Assembly: GCF_014642875.1 (NCBI RefSeq)
Contig: NZ_BMJC01000003.1
Span: 558,001 to 622,000, forward strand
Direction of reading: 5' to 3'
Length of the DNA stretch: 64,000 nt
From: Puia dinghuensis
Lineage (GTDB): Bacteria > Bacteroidota > Bacteroidia > Chitinophagales > Chitinophagaceae
Numbering within the stretch: the first letter of the stretch is position 1; each line of letters begins with the position of its first letter. The translations under genes and the position numbers were made by a program. This document shows positions 56,955 through 64,000 of the stretch, piece after piece. The notes under the pieces are model-generated. The model worked only from the letters and a program-made list of their open reading frames with translations. It searched no databases and had not been told where the DNA came from.

Positions 56955-58388
56955 TTACATGGCAGCGAGCTGAACCTTCTGCTGAAGCTCCATTACATTT
57001 TCGCGGAAGAGGCTGTCGGTATCCATCAGGTCTTTCACCGTCTGGCAGGAATGGATGACGGTGGTGTGGTCGCGGCCACCGAAATGTTCGCCGATGGTTT
57101 TGAGGGAATTCTTGGTGAATGCTTTGGCCAGGTACATAGTAATCTGCCTCGCCTGAACGATCTCTCGCTTGCGGGTTTTTTGCAGTAATTTATCATAAGA
57201 AACATCGAAATACTCACATACCATGCGCTGTATGGTTTCGATGGTAATTTCCTTACTGCTAGTTTTCACGAAATTACGGAGTACCTTTTTTGCCAATTCA
57301 AGGTCGATTTCCCTCTTATTGAGCGAAGATTGTGCCAAAAGTGAGATCAATGCGCCTTCTAACTCACGCACATTCGTATTGATATTATATGCAAGATATT
57401 TGACTACCTCCTTCGGCATCTCGAGACCATCGTTCTTCATCTTCCTTTCCAGGATGTCGATGCGGACATCATAATCGGGCACCTGGAGATCGGCGCTGAG
57501 CCCCCAGCGGAACCGGCTCAGCAACCTTTCCTGTAGGCCATCGAGATCCTTCGGCGGCTTGTCGGAAGAAAGGATAAGCTGCTTTCCGGACTGATGCAAG
57601 TGATTGAAAATGGCAAAAAAGGCGTCCTGGGATTTCTCGGCCCGGTTGAAGAACTGAACATCGTCGATGATGAGGACATCCACCAACTGATAGAAGTGGA
57701 TGAAATCGTTGATCGCATTGTTACGGCTGTGATCGACAAACTGGTTGATGAATTTCTCCGAGCTCACATATAATACTACTTTGTTCTGATGAAGCCGCTT
57801 TACTTCATTACCGATGGCCTGGGCCAAATGCGTCTTGCCCAACCCTACCCCACCATAAATGACCAGCGGATTGAAAGAATTGGCGCCCGGCTTTTCCGCA
57901 ACCGTCTTACCGGCCCTGCGCGCAACGCGGTTGCAATCGCCCTCGACAAAAGCATCAAAAGTATATACCGGATTGAGCTGAGCATCGATCTGCATCTTCT
58001 TCAACCCAGGGATCACGAAGGGGTTCTTGACGGGGTTCGTTATAATGAGTGGAAAATCCATTTCGTTGTTGGAAAAGGTTTTGTACCCGTGAGCCGGAAT
58101 ATCCATTGTGAGGGGCTTGTTCTGATGATTCCCGCTATCCACCATAATCCGGTATTCCAGCATCGCCTCCTTTCCTAATATTCGCCTCAGGGTTTTCGCT
58201 AATAGATTTACATAATGTTCTTCAAGGTATTCATAAAAAAACTGGCTAGGTACCTGAATCACCAGTATGTTGTTCTTTAATTCAACAGGTTTAATCGGCT
58301 CGAACCACGTTTTATAATGTTGCCATTCTACGATGTCCTTGATTATTTCCAAGCAATTACTCCAAACTTTGTCAAACGTTTTTGCCAT
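56955..58388 (-). CDS. dnaA: Chromosomal replication initiator protein DnaA
   Basis: A 477-residue DnaA with all four domains. Domain I is residues 1-90 (VWSNCLEIIKDIVEWQHYKTWFEP) and a short domain II linker follows. The domain III AAA+ core has GGVGLGKTH at 179-187, Walker B in VLIIDDVQFF and sensor II in the ALISLLAQ region. The domain IV DNA-binding signature is FGGRDHTTVIHSC near 445. It binds TTATNCACA boxes at oriC and melts the origin. The 689-base gene-free region upstream contains such boxes. A terminator follows the gene. Confidence 0.97.
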   Translation of the reverse strand: MAKTFDKVWSNCLEIIKDIVEWQHYKTWFEPIKPVELKNNILVIQVPSQFFYEYLEEHYVNLLAKTLRRILGKEAMLEYRIMVDSGNHQNKPLTMDIPAHGYKTFSNNEMDFPLIITNPVKNPFVIPGLKKMQIDAQLNPVYTFDAFVEGDCNRVARRAGKTVAEKPGANSFNPLVIYGGVGLGKTHLAQAIGNEVKRLHQNKVVLYVSSEKFINQFVDHSRNNAINDFIHFYQLVDVLIIDDVQFFNRAEKSQDAFFAIFNHLHQSGKQLILSSDKPPKDLDGLQERLLSRFRWGLSADLQVPDYDVRIDILERKMKNDGLEMPKEVVKYLAYNINTNVRELEGALISLLAQSSLNKREIDLELAKKVLRNFVKTSSKEITIETIQRMVCEYFDVSYDKLLQKTRKREIVQARQITMYLAKAFTKNSLKTIGEHFGGRDHTTVIHSCQTVKDLMDTDSLFRENVMELQQKVQLAAM

Positions 58389-58810
58389 TATTAAATAACC
58401 AATTTTTATGCCGATTTAAGAATTGTAATTTTTAAAAGCTCTAAGGAACCGGATTCAAAAAACTTGCGTGGGGCGGCGAATATCAAAACTTTTCATGAAA
58501 TAAAAAATTTTTTATTCACTTGTTTTTTTTGCTTCGCATACAGTTTTGATTTACTAAAAAAAGATTCCGATTTTTTCTACAAAACACGTGTCCAGCCCAA
58601 TGAAACAAGTACGATCGCAAAAATAACCTGACATCCTTTTCAGGCCTTTTCATTCTTTTCAAAAACCATTTCTTTAGGACTTATTCACATCGTTGCGAGT
58701 TGGAGATGATCGCAAAGCAACCACCTCCGCGGGGCATAGAACGACAGTAGTAGTGGATCCAGGCGTAATGCGGCAGTTGACCCTGCCGGGATGTTTTCAA
58801 CTTACCTTGT

Positions 58811-58903
58811 ATGAAGAAGGAAGACGTGAGCTTCGATGTGAACGAACCTTTCTTCATATACGTAGAGTTTAGTGTGAAGTCATTGAAGATACAAATTATT
58901 TGA
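58811..58903 (+). CDS. Possible 30-residue peptide
   Basis: ATG to TGA encodes MKKEDVSFDVNEPFFIYVEF and ten more residues (SVKSLKIQII). It looks protein-like and is preceded by TTACCTTG. The inverted repeat of this region lies inside the frame, so chance or a structured RNA is an equal explanation. Confidence 0.2.
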   Translation: MKKEDVSFDVNEPFFIYVEFSVKSLKIQII

Positions 58904-59040
58904 TTGCATTTTCCAATCCAGGATTTTTTTTTTCAAAGATTGCTTCAACCTTTTTTCAGAAACTGTTTCACGGAGAGTGTTCCTCATAGAGTACTATTCG
59001 GGTTGAAGATTATATCTCAAACAGGCAGAACTATTTATAG

Positions 59041-59048
59041 TAATTTTG
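59041..59048 (+). promoter_or_regulatory. FAD oxidoreductase promoter -7 element
   Basis: TAATTTTG is a perfect TAnnTTTG. It gives a leader of about 23 bases before the ATG at 59078, which decides this start over an upstream frame opening at 58904. Confidence 0.55.
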
Positions 59049-59077
59049 AAGGCTGGATTCCAAGAATTGTCAAAGAC

Positions 59078-60625
59078 ATGAAGCAAACTCTCCAACTAAA
59101 GTTACTGCCGGCCGAAGCGGCCGATGATTCCATCATCCGGGAATATATCGCCAGGTCTACTGCAAGACGGGAAGAAGAGATCACCGGCTTCCATCTGATA
59201 AAACGATCGATAGACGCAAGAGGACGCCAGCCGCATATCCTGCTAACGGTGAATGCCTTTATTGGTGAGCCTTTCCACGAGCAGACCCCGGAGACTTTTT
59301 CCTTCCCCGACGTATCGAGAGCCCACCGGCAAGTACTGATCGTCGGAGCCGGTCCAGCAGGGCTGTTTGCGGCTTTACGACTCATCGAGAAAGGCATCCG
59401 ACCCATACTACTGGAAAGAGGAAAAGACGTCCGCGCCCGGCGGCGTGATCTCGCTTCATTAAACAAAGAAGGAGTCATCAACCCCGAAAGCAATTATTGC
59501 TTTGGCGAAGGCGGAGCAGGTACATACAGCGACGGCAAATTGTACACACGAAGCAACAAGCGTGGCGACATCAACCGGATCCTCGGGCTGCTGGTTAAAT
59601 TTGGCGCCGACAAGTCGATACTGGCCGACGCGCATCCACATATCGGAACAAATAAACTTCCGCATATCATCCAGGCCATCCGACAACAGATCGTCGAGTG
59701 TGGAGGCGTTTTTCTTTTTGAGAAAAAAGTTGTAGACTTTCTTCTACAGGATTCGACCATCCGGCAGGTGAGGACGGCAGACGGCGAAACCTTCGATGGC
59801 GACGCCGTTATCCTGGCAACCGGTCACTCCGCCCGCGACATTTTCCGGTTGTTACACGCCAAACATATATTAATAGAGGCCAAGCCGTTCGCTCTTGGTG
59901 TGCGCATCGAACACCCGCAAAAATTGATCGATATCATCCAATACCGGACACCATCACCTTTTCTTCCACCGGCGGCGTATAGCCTTGTGGAACAAATCGA
60001 CCACAGGGGTGTCTTCTCCTTTTGCATGTGTCCCGGTGGTATTATTGCGCCGGCAGCTACAGCGGAAGGAGAGGTCGTAGTGAATGGGTGGTCTCCCTCC
60101 CGCCGTAATAACCCCTATGCCAATTCCGGTATAGTGGTAAGCGTGGAGGAAAAAGATATGGCTCCTTTCCATAATGAAGGGCCATTGGCCGGTCTCTCTT
60201 TCCAACAAAGCGTGGAACAAAAAGCGTTCACGGCAGGAGGTGGGAAGTTCGTGGCGCCCGCGCAACGCATGGCCGACTTTGTGGCCCGCCGGGCTTCGTC
60301 CGATCTACCAGCCTGTTCGTATCTGCCAGGACTTCATTCTGTCCCTTTGCACCATGTTCTGCCACATACTATCTTTGAGGACCTGCGGGCCGGGTTCAAG
60401 GCCTTCGGGGACAAAATGAAAGGCTATTTCACCAATGAAGCCGTCATCGTGGCGACCGAATCGCGTACCTCCTCGCCGGTGCGGATCCCCAGAGACCCTG
60501 GTACATTACGTCATCCGCAGATAAATAACCTCTTTCCCTGTGGGGAAGGGGCGGGATATGCCGGCGGCATCGTCAGCGCCGCAATGGACGGAGAACGGGT
60601 CGCAGACCGGGTAGCGCAAAACTGA
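59078..60625 (+). CDS. FAD-dependent oxidoreductase (large NAD(P)/FAD-dependent family)
   Basis: A 515-residue flavoprotein. An N-terminal domain of about 80 residues (AADDSIIREYIARST) precedes the FAD-binding Rossmann loop GAGPAG at 90-95. Then follow SNYCFGEGGAGTYSDGKLYT and VILATGHSARDIFRLL. The C-terminus has LFPCGEGAGYAGGIVSAAMDG, the second FAD motif. The family is widespread and usually annotated only as FAD-dependent dehydrogenase. I assign no substrate. It is divergent from dnaA. Confidence 0.85.
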   Translation: MKQTLQLKLLPAEAADDSIIREYIARSTARREEEITGFHLIKRSIDARGRQPHILLTVNAFIGEPFHEQTPETFSFPDVSRAHRQVLIVGAGPAGLFAALRLIEKGIRPILLERGKDVRARRRDLASLNKEGVINPESNYCFGEGGAGTYSDGKLYTRSNKRGDINRILGLLVKFGADKSILADAHPHIGTNKLPHIIQAIRQQIVECGGVFLFEKKVVDFLLQDSTIRQVRTADGETFDGDAVILATGHSARDIFRLLHAKHILIEAKPFALGVRIEHPQKLIDIIQYRTPSPFLPPAAYSLVEQIDHRGVFSFCMCPGGIIAPAATAEGEVVVNGWSPSRRNNPYANSGIVVSVEEKDMAPFHNEGPLAGLSFQQSVEQKAFTAGGGKFVAPAQRMADFVARRASSDLPACSYLPGLHSVPLHHVLPHTIFEDLRAGFKAFGDKMKGYFTNEAVIVATESRTSSPVRIPRDPGTLRHPQINNLFPCGEGAGYAGGIVSAAMDGERVADRVAQN

Positions 60626-60703
60626 TCCAGCCAACTGTAACAATCAGGGGGAAGTCGCGACAAACGGATGGACAGAACTCACACCAACAATAACTATTCT
60701 ATT

Positions 60704-61645
60704 ATGAATATTCTGGAAGTGAACGACGTACAGAAGACCTTCGCGACACAGGTGGCTGTCGACAAGGTCAGTTTCCGCCTGGACCAGGGTTCCATCTTTG
60801 GATTGCTGGGACCAAACGGAGCCGGTAAAACGACGTTGATCCGGATGATCACGGGCATCTTCTACCCCGACGCCGGAACTATCCATTTCGAAGGCCGGCC
60901 TTTCGACGCTGCCAATGATATTCTCCGCATCGGGTATATGCCGGAAGAGCGCGGTCTCTATAAAAAGATGAAGATCGGCGAACAGGCCCTCTACCTCGCC
61001 CAGCTAAAAGGGTTGAGCAGGCACGAGGCCACGCAGAAAGTGAGATATTGGTTCAATAAGTTCGAGATGCAGAATTGGTGGAATAAAAAAGTGGAAGATC
61101 TCAGCAAGGGGATGAGCCAGAAGCTGCAGTTTGTCACTACGGTGTTGCATGAGCCGCGACTGATCATCCTGGATGAACCCTTCAGCGGGCTCGATCCGGT
61201 GAATTCCAACCTTATAAAAGACGAGATCTACGACCTTGCACGTAAAGGCTCCTCCATCATCTTCAGCACCCATCGCATGGAACAGGTGGAAGAGATCTGC
61301 GATCATATCATTTTGATGAACAAAGGGCAAAAAATATTGGATGGTTCGGTGAGCGGGGTTAAGCAGCAATTCAAGGAAAACCTCTTCCAGGTGGGCTTGG
61401 AGAATGCTGAGCCGGCGGAGAATGGAGCAGCGCCCCGTTCGGAGGCCTTCGCCGTGGTGGGTGAAAAAGACGGTCAGCTGGTGGTAAAGATCGACCCGGG
61501 CCACCGGCCAAATGATGTGCTGAGCTATTTTATCCAACGGGGAACAGGCATCACTTCCTTTATGGAGATACTGCCCTCCCTGAATGATATTTTTATCCGG
61601 CTGGTTGAGGGTACTCCCCTTGCCCGGCAATTCCAAAAAGTATAA
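60704..61645 (+). CDS. ABC transporter ATP-binding protein (NatA-like)
   Basis: A 313-residue ATPase of the ABC-2 exporter type. Walker A is GPNGAGKT (36-43). The Q-loop region is YMPEERGLY, the signature is LSKGMSQKLQ, Walker B is LIILDEPFSGLDP, and the H-loop is FSTHRMEQVEE. A DUF4162-type C-terminal domain (about 215-313) is typical of NatA-like subunits of sodium or small-molecule exporters. The permease follows 4 bases after its stop. The ATG at 60704 is preferred; 60668 is an alternative. Confidence 0.93.
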   Translation: MNILEVNDVQKTFATQVAVDKVSFRLDQGSIFGLLGPNGAGKTTLIRMITGIFYPDAGTIHFEGRPFDAANDILRIGYMPEERGLYKKMKIGEQALYLAQLKGLSRHEATQKVRYWFNKFEMQNWWNKKVEDLSKGMSQKLQFVTTVLHEPRLIILDEPFSGLDPVNSNLIKDEIYDLARKGSSIIFSTHRMEQVEEICDHIILMNKGQKILDGSVSGVKQQFKENLFQVGLENAEPAENGAAPRSEAFAVVGEKDGQLVVKIDPGHRPNDVLSYFIQRGTGITSFMEILPSLNDIFIRLVEGTPLARQFQKV

Positions 61646-61649
61646 TACT

Positions 61650-62984
61650 ATGAGCAAGATCTGGCTGATCACGCGGCGGGAATACCTGACCCGCCTTCGT
61701 AACAGGACCTTCCTGCTTTCCACCTTCCTCTTCCCGCTGGTGATCGTTCTTTTCATCGTGGGGATGGTAGCCATTGCCACGCAGACCCATACACGCCACC
61801 GGATAGCGGTGATCGATGCCAACGGCTATTTTAAGGATTATCTGAAAAGCGACAGTACGATCAGTTTTGTTTTCTCGCCCGACCTCGACACGCTGAATTA
61901 TGAAAGCAAGGGTTGTTCGGCCGTGCTCATCATCCCGGTGCTTCCGGAGGACAAAAAGACTATCTACCGGCTGAAGTACAAAAAGCAGCTGGGGCTGGAA
62001 GGAAGCGGCGACCTGACAAACCGGGTCAACGAGGCCATCACCGACCATCTTATTTATGAGAAGACGGCGGTGAGCAGGGCGCAGCTGGACAGCATCCGCC
62101 GGGGTTCGGATATCGCCGATTTCCGAAGCTATGAAGATATGGGTACCACCGCCAAAGCTTCCAACCAGGGGGCGTCTTTTTTCGTTGCCTATATGAGCGG
62201 TATCCTCATCTATATCCTCACGTTCGTTTATGGCGCCATGGTTATGCGCGGCGTGATGGAAGAAAAGACCAATCGCATTGCCGAAGTGGTTGTCAGCTCT
62301 GTAAAGCCTTTTCAGCTGATGATGGGTAAGATCACGGGCATCGGCGCGGTAGGACTGACTCAATTCCTGCTATGGATCGTCCTGCTCGTCAGTTTGGGCA
62401 TTATTGCCCAGGGATTCATCCCGGCCAGCACCTGGAAGGACGTCCAGGACATGCAGCATGCGAGCGCAATGGGGGATGCCTCTTCCGTCGCCAAGACGAG
62501 CGAGCTGGCCCAAAGAGTATATAGGATCGACAACGCCATCAATGGCGCCAACATACCCCTCACCATCTTCTGCTTTCTCTTCTATTTCATCGGCGGCTAT
62601 CTTTTCTATTCCGCGCTCTTCGCCGCCGTGGGCAGCGCCGTCAACGAAGACCCGCAAGAAGCGCAATCGTTGATGATGCCGATAACGCTGCCCGTTGTCT
62701 TCTCCTTCTTTATTATGACCGTCGCGGTGCAGGACCCCGGCGGACCACTGGCTGTCTGGGCCAGCATCATTCCTTTCAGCAGCCCCATCGTGATGATGGC
62801 GCGCATTCCCTTTGGCGTCCCCGGCACGGTTGCCTGGTGGCAGCTGGGTCTCTCTATGGCGTTGCTGGTGCTTGGTTTCCTCGGGACTACATGGCTGGCG
62901 GGGAAGATCTACAGGACGGGCATTCTGATGTACGGGAAAAAAGCAACCTGGAAGACGATGTGGAAATGGGCCTTCCATAAGTAA
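61650..62984 (+). CDS. ABC-2 type transporter permease (NatB-like)
   Basis: A 444-residue permease. An N-terminal helix (FLLSTFLFPLVIVLFIVGMVAIA) is followed by a large extracytoplasmic domain (residues 50-180) and about six C-terminal helices (IYILTFVYGAMVMRGVMEEKTNRIAEVVVSS). The VMEEKTNRIAEV motif is diagnostic for the NatB/YhaP group. It pairs with the ATPase just upstream. These exporters carry sodium, antibiotics or peptides in other bacteria; the substrate here is unknown. A bidirectional terminator lies about 200 bases downstream. Confidence 0.93.
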   Translation: MSKIWLITRREYLTRLRNRTFLLSTFLFPLVIVLFIVGMVAIATQTHTRHRIAVIDANGYFKDYLKSDSTISFVFSPDLDTLNYESKGCSAVLIIPVLPEDKKTIYRLKYKKQLGLEGSGDLTNRVNEAITDHLIYEKTAVSRAQLDSIRRGSDIADFRSYEDMGTTAKASNQGASFFVAYMSGILIYILTFVYGAMVMRGVMEEKTNRIAEVVVSSVKPFQLMMGKITGIGAVGLTQFLLWIVLLVSLGIIAQGFIPASTWKDVQDMQHASAMGDASSVAKTSELAQRVYRIDNAINGANIPLTIFCFLFYFIGGYLFYSALFAAVGSAVNEDPQEAQSLMMPITLPVVFSFFIMTVAVQDPGGPLAVWASIIPFSSPIVMMARIPFGVPGTVAWWQLGLSMALLVLGFLGTTWLAGKIYRTGILMYGKKATWKTMWKWAFHK

Positions 62985-63187
62985 TCGCCTCCGGCGGTGG
63001 GCATGCAAAGGATGAATGGTAAAAAAAGCCTGAGCTTCGGTGCAACATTCCGGGCATCGCTGCGTATTTTTATACGAAGAATGTCGTACCGGCTGACGCC
63101 GGTTCGAAGTGGAATACGGATTGTGTGAAACCAAAACCGGCAGGCCTAATTATCAAGATAGATTTTAAGCCTCATGTGTAGTAGAAA

Positions 63188-63218
63188 AACGGGACTGTTC
63201 TCAGCCCCGTTTTTTTTA
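63188..63218. terminator. Bidirectional terminator
   Basis: AACGGG and CCCGTT form a stem flanked by T8 on the plus strand and by TTTTTC on the minus strand. It serves the ABC operon (+) and the small secreted protein (-). Confidence 0.75.
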
Positions 63219-63239
63219 TAATAGTATGTTATATGCAGT

Positions 63240-63650
63240 TTACTGATCCACCGGCTCGAGCATGCGTAAGAGAGGGTATTCGTTGACGCCCGGATCGTAC
63301 GTCCTATCCTCAGGAGAGAATTCCACGTTGACCCTGACCGAGGTCTTTTCCTTGATAGTAATGTTGGGCTTTTTGTAGGACTGATAGCCCTTCTTATTGA
63401 ATTCGACAGTCACCTGGGAGGCGGGGAGTTCGGCAAACCGGAAATAACCGTCTGAATCGGTGAGCACTTCTTTGAGGTTGTTTGTCCCGGGGATAAAGGC
63501 CGAAACAGTAACCCCTGGCAGCGGCTTTTTGGTAACGGCGTCCGTCACATATCCATTCAATACTCCCTCGAGCTTTCCCGTGCCGGCTTTTGCAACCAGC
63601 GTCAGCGGGATCAGCAGTAGGAAGAATAAGATTTTTTTTGACGTGCCCAT
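63240..63650 (-). CDS. Exported carboxypeptidase-regulatory-like (CNA-B-like) protein
   Basis: A 136-residue protein: signal peptide MGTSKKILFFLLLIPLTLVAKA, then one CarboxypepD_reg-like beta-sandwich. The domain contains LNGYVTDAVTKKPLPGVTVSAFIPG, then LTDSDGYFRFAELPASQVTVEFNKKGYQSY, the pattern found at the N-terminus of TonB-dependent receptors. A basic strand and short acidic tail end it. Standing alone it may be a small periplasmic or surface adhesin-like protein; it is too short to be a receptor. Confidence 0.8.
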   Translation of the reverse strand: MGTSKKILFFLLLIPLTLVAKAGTGKLEGVLNGYVTDAVTKKPLPGVTVSAFIPGTNNLKEVLTDSDGYFRFAELPASQVTVEFNKKGYQSYKKPNITIKEKTSVRVNVEFSPEDRTYDPGVNEYPLLRMLEPVDQ

Positions 63651-63826
63651 AAGACAGTTTTATAATAGTTAGCGGGCGGAGCGCAACACTAATTTAGCCC
63701 AATTTTGGCATTCCGGCAAATCCGGGTTTGACCGCACGGGGTAGTTTTTTTCGGCAGGCGGGGACTGCGCTGGGGCCGCAGTTCTCCGGGGAAATGGGGA
63801 GATTGGCCGGCGGGCCTCCGGTCCGA

Positions 63827-64000
63827 CTACGACTCGCCGAGGTCGATCTCGGTGTTGTCACCGATGTTGAGGCTACGGGATTCGCCCTTGACCTCGGTAT
63901 CGCTGCCGATGAGGGAATGGGTGAGGACAATGTCGTAGAGGTCCGCAAAGGAGCCAATGATGGAATCCTTCAGAATGGAATAGTTTACCCGGGTCTTCTC
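63827..64000 (-). CDS. C-terminus of a sugar-phosphate nucleotidyltransferase, 5' end outside window
   Basis: The minus-strand frame is open from the window edge to a TAG at 63827-63829. It encodes 57 residues: EKTRVNYSILKDSIIGSFAD ... LTHSLIGSDTEVKGESRSLNIGDNTEI, ending DLGES. This is the left-handed beta-helix (hexapeptide repeat) end of a glucose-1-phosphate thymidylyltransferase-like enzyme, with the S-L-N-I-G-D-N-T-E-I ending. Such enzymes make dTDP- or UDP-sugars for surface glycans. Only the C-terminus is visible, so the exact nucleotide specificity is unknown. Confidence 0.8.
   Translation of the reverse strand, partial: EKTRVNYSILKDSIIGSFADLYDIVLTHSLIGSDTEVKGESRSLNIGDNTEIDLGES

Larger units (their letters stand above)
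58389..59077. other. Gene-poor region upstream of dnaA with DnaA-box-like sites
   Basis: 689 bases between divergent dnaA and the FAD oxidoreductase. It holds TTATTCACA at 58681-58689 (a perfect DnaA box), TTATTCACT at 58512-58520 (8 of 9), and AT-rich tracts at 58490-58620. There is also an inverted repeat TATGAAGAA ... TTCTTCATA (58810-58858). It could be oriC or a DnaA-autoregulated promoter; two boxes alone do not decide. Confidence 0.4.

Noticed and set aside
63694-63957. 87-residue Ser/Pro/Arg-rich minus-strand frame near the window end
   Set aside because: Out-of-frame shadow of the nucleotidyltransferase C-terminus, which is recognisable in the frame ending at 63827.
1-64000. Shine-Dalgarno sites as guides for start codons
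   Set aside because: Almost no start has a GGAGG-type site; A-rich leaders and -7 spacing were used instead, as expected for Bacteroidota.

Overview
The window looks like chromosomal DNA from a Bacteroidota bacterium, most likely the Chitinophagaceae/Chitinophagales. The reasons are the many TAnnTTTG promoter -7 elements, the absence of Shine-Dalgarno sequences, and the gene content: GH78, GH30 and GH87-like glycosidases, a BlaI/M56 pair, AraC regulators with cupin sensors, ECF sigma, DoxX, YceI and a short-type glucan phosphorylase. I cannot name a genus. No phage, transposase or CRISPR array is visible.

Layout. 0-8.5 kb: a truncated conserved gene, a methyltransferase, an MDR oxidoreductase, purU, a GH78 rhamnosidase, an aldo/keto reductase and an AraC regulator. 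8.5-14 kb: a GT39 membrane glycosyltransferase, an ArsR-SRPBCC-DHFR-like operon, a VOC protein, and two MNT nucleotidyltransferases of which the second is followed by a broken HEPN gene. 14-17.6 kb: tRNA-Pro, a CLC channel and an ECF sigma operon. 17.6-24.1 kb: divergent glgP and pgm (glycogen to glucose-6-phosphate) and a BlaI/M56 system. 24.2-30.6 kb: a secreted GH30 xylanase, DoxX, a PQQ-propeller lipoprotein, AraC, a DUF1348-like protein, a DsbA-like protein and a lipoprotein. 30.6-45.7 kb: a redox or electrophile-response region. 45.7-53.7 kb: DoxX, TauE/SafE, a beta-helix glycosidase, a collagen-like lipoprotein, a serine hydrolase and an M1 peptidase. 53.7-56.7 kb: an AT-rich array of orphan genes, each followed by a copy of one repeat, ending at tRNA-Ser. 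56.9-64 kb: dnaA, a large FAD oxidoreductase, an ABC exporter pair, a small secreted protein and the 3' end of a sugar nucleotidyltransferase.

The 30.6-45.7 kb region is the most coherent system. Two nearly identical Crp/Fnr-type regulators flank a cytochrome b and a sulfite-oxidase-fold molybdoprotein. Five TGTGA-N6-TCACA-type palindromes occur in the window. In three promoters the proximal palindrome sits at the same distance (29.5-30.5 bp) from a -7 element. These promoters drive an ABM monooxygenase; an NTF2-like, nitronate monooxygenase and AraC operon; and a YceI, tautomerase, SDR, OsmC and SDR operon followed by a sigma-54 activator and a histidine kinase. A sigma-54-like -24 element precedes the first hydrolase gene.

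Other structure not explained by genes: (i) partial copies of tRNA 3' ends lie 169 and 192 bp beyond tRNA-Pro and tRNA-Ser, and both intervals carry a similar ~60-bp palindrome; (ii) a tRNA-Asp remnant supplies the stop codons of two convergent genes; (iii) seven genes begin exactly 12 bp after the TA of a -7 element, which predicts leaderless mRNAs.
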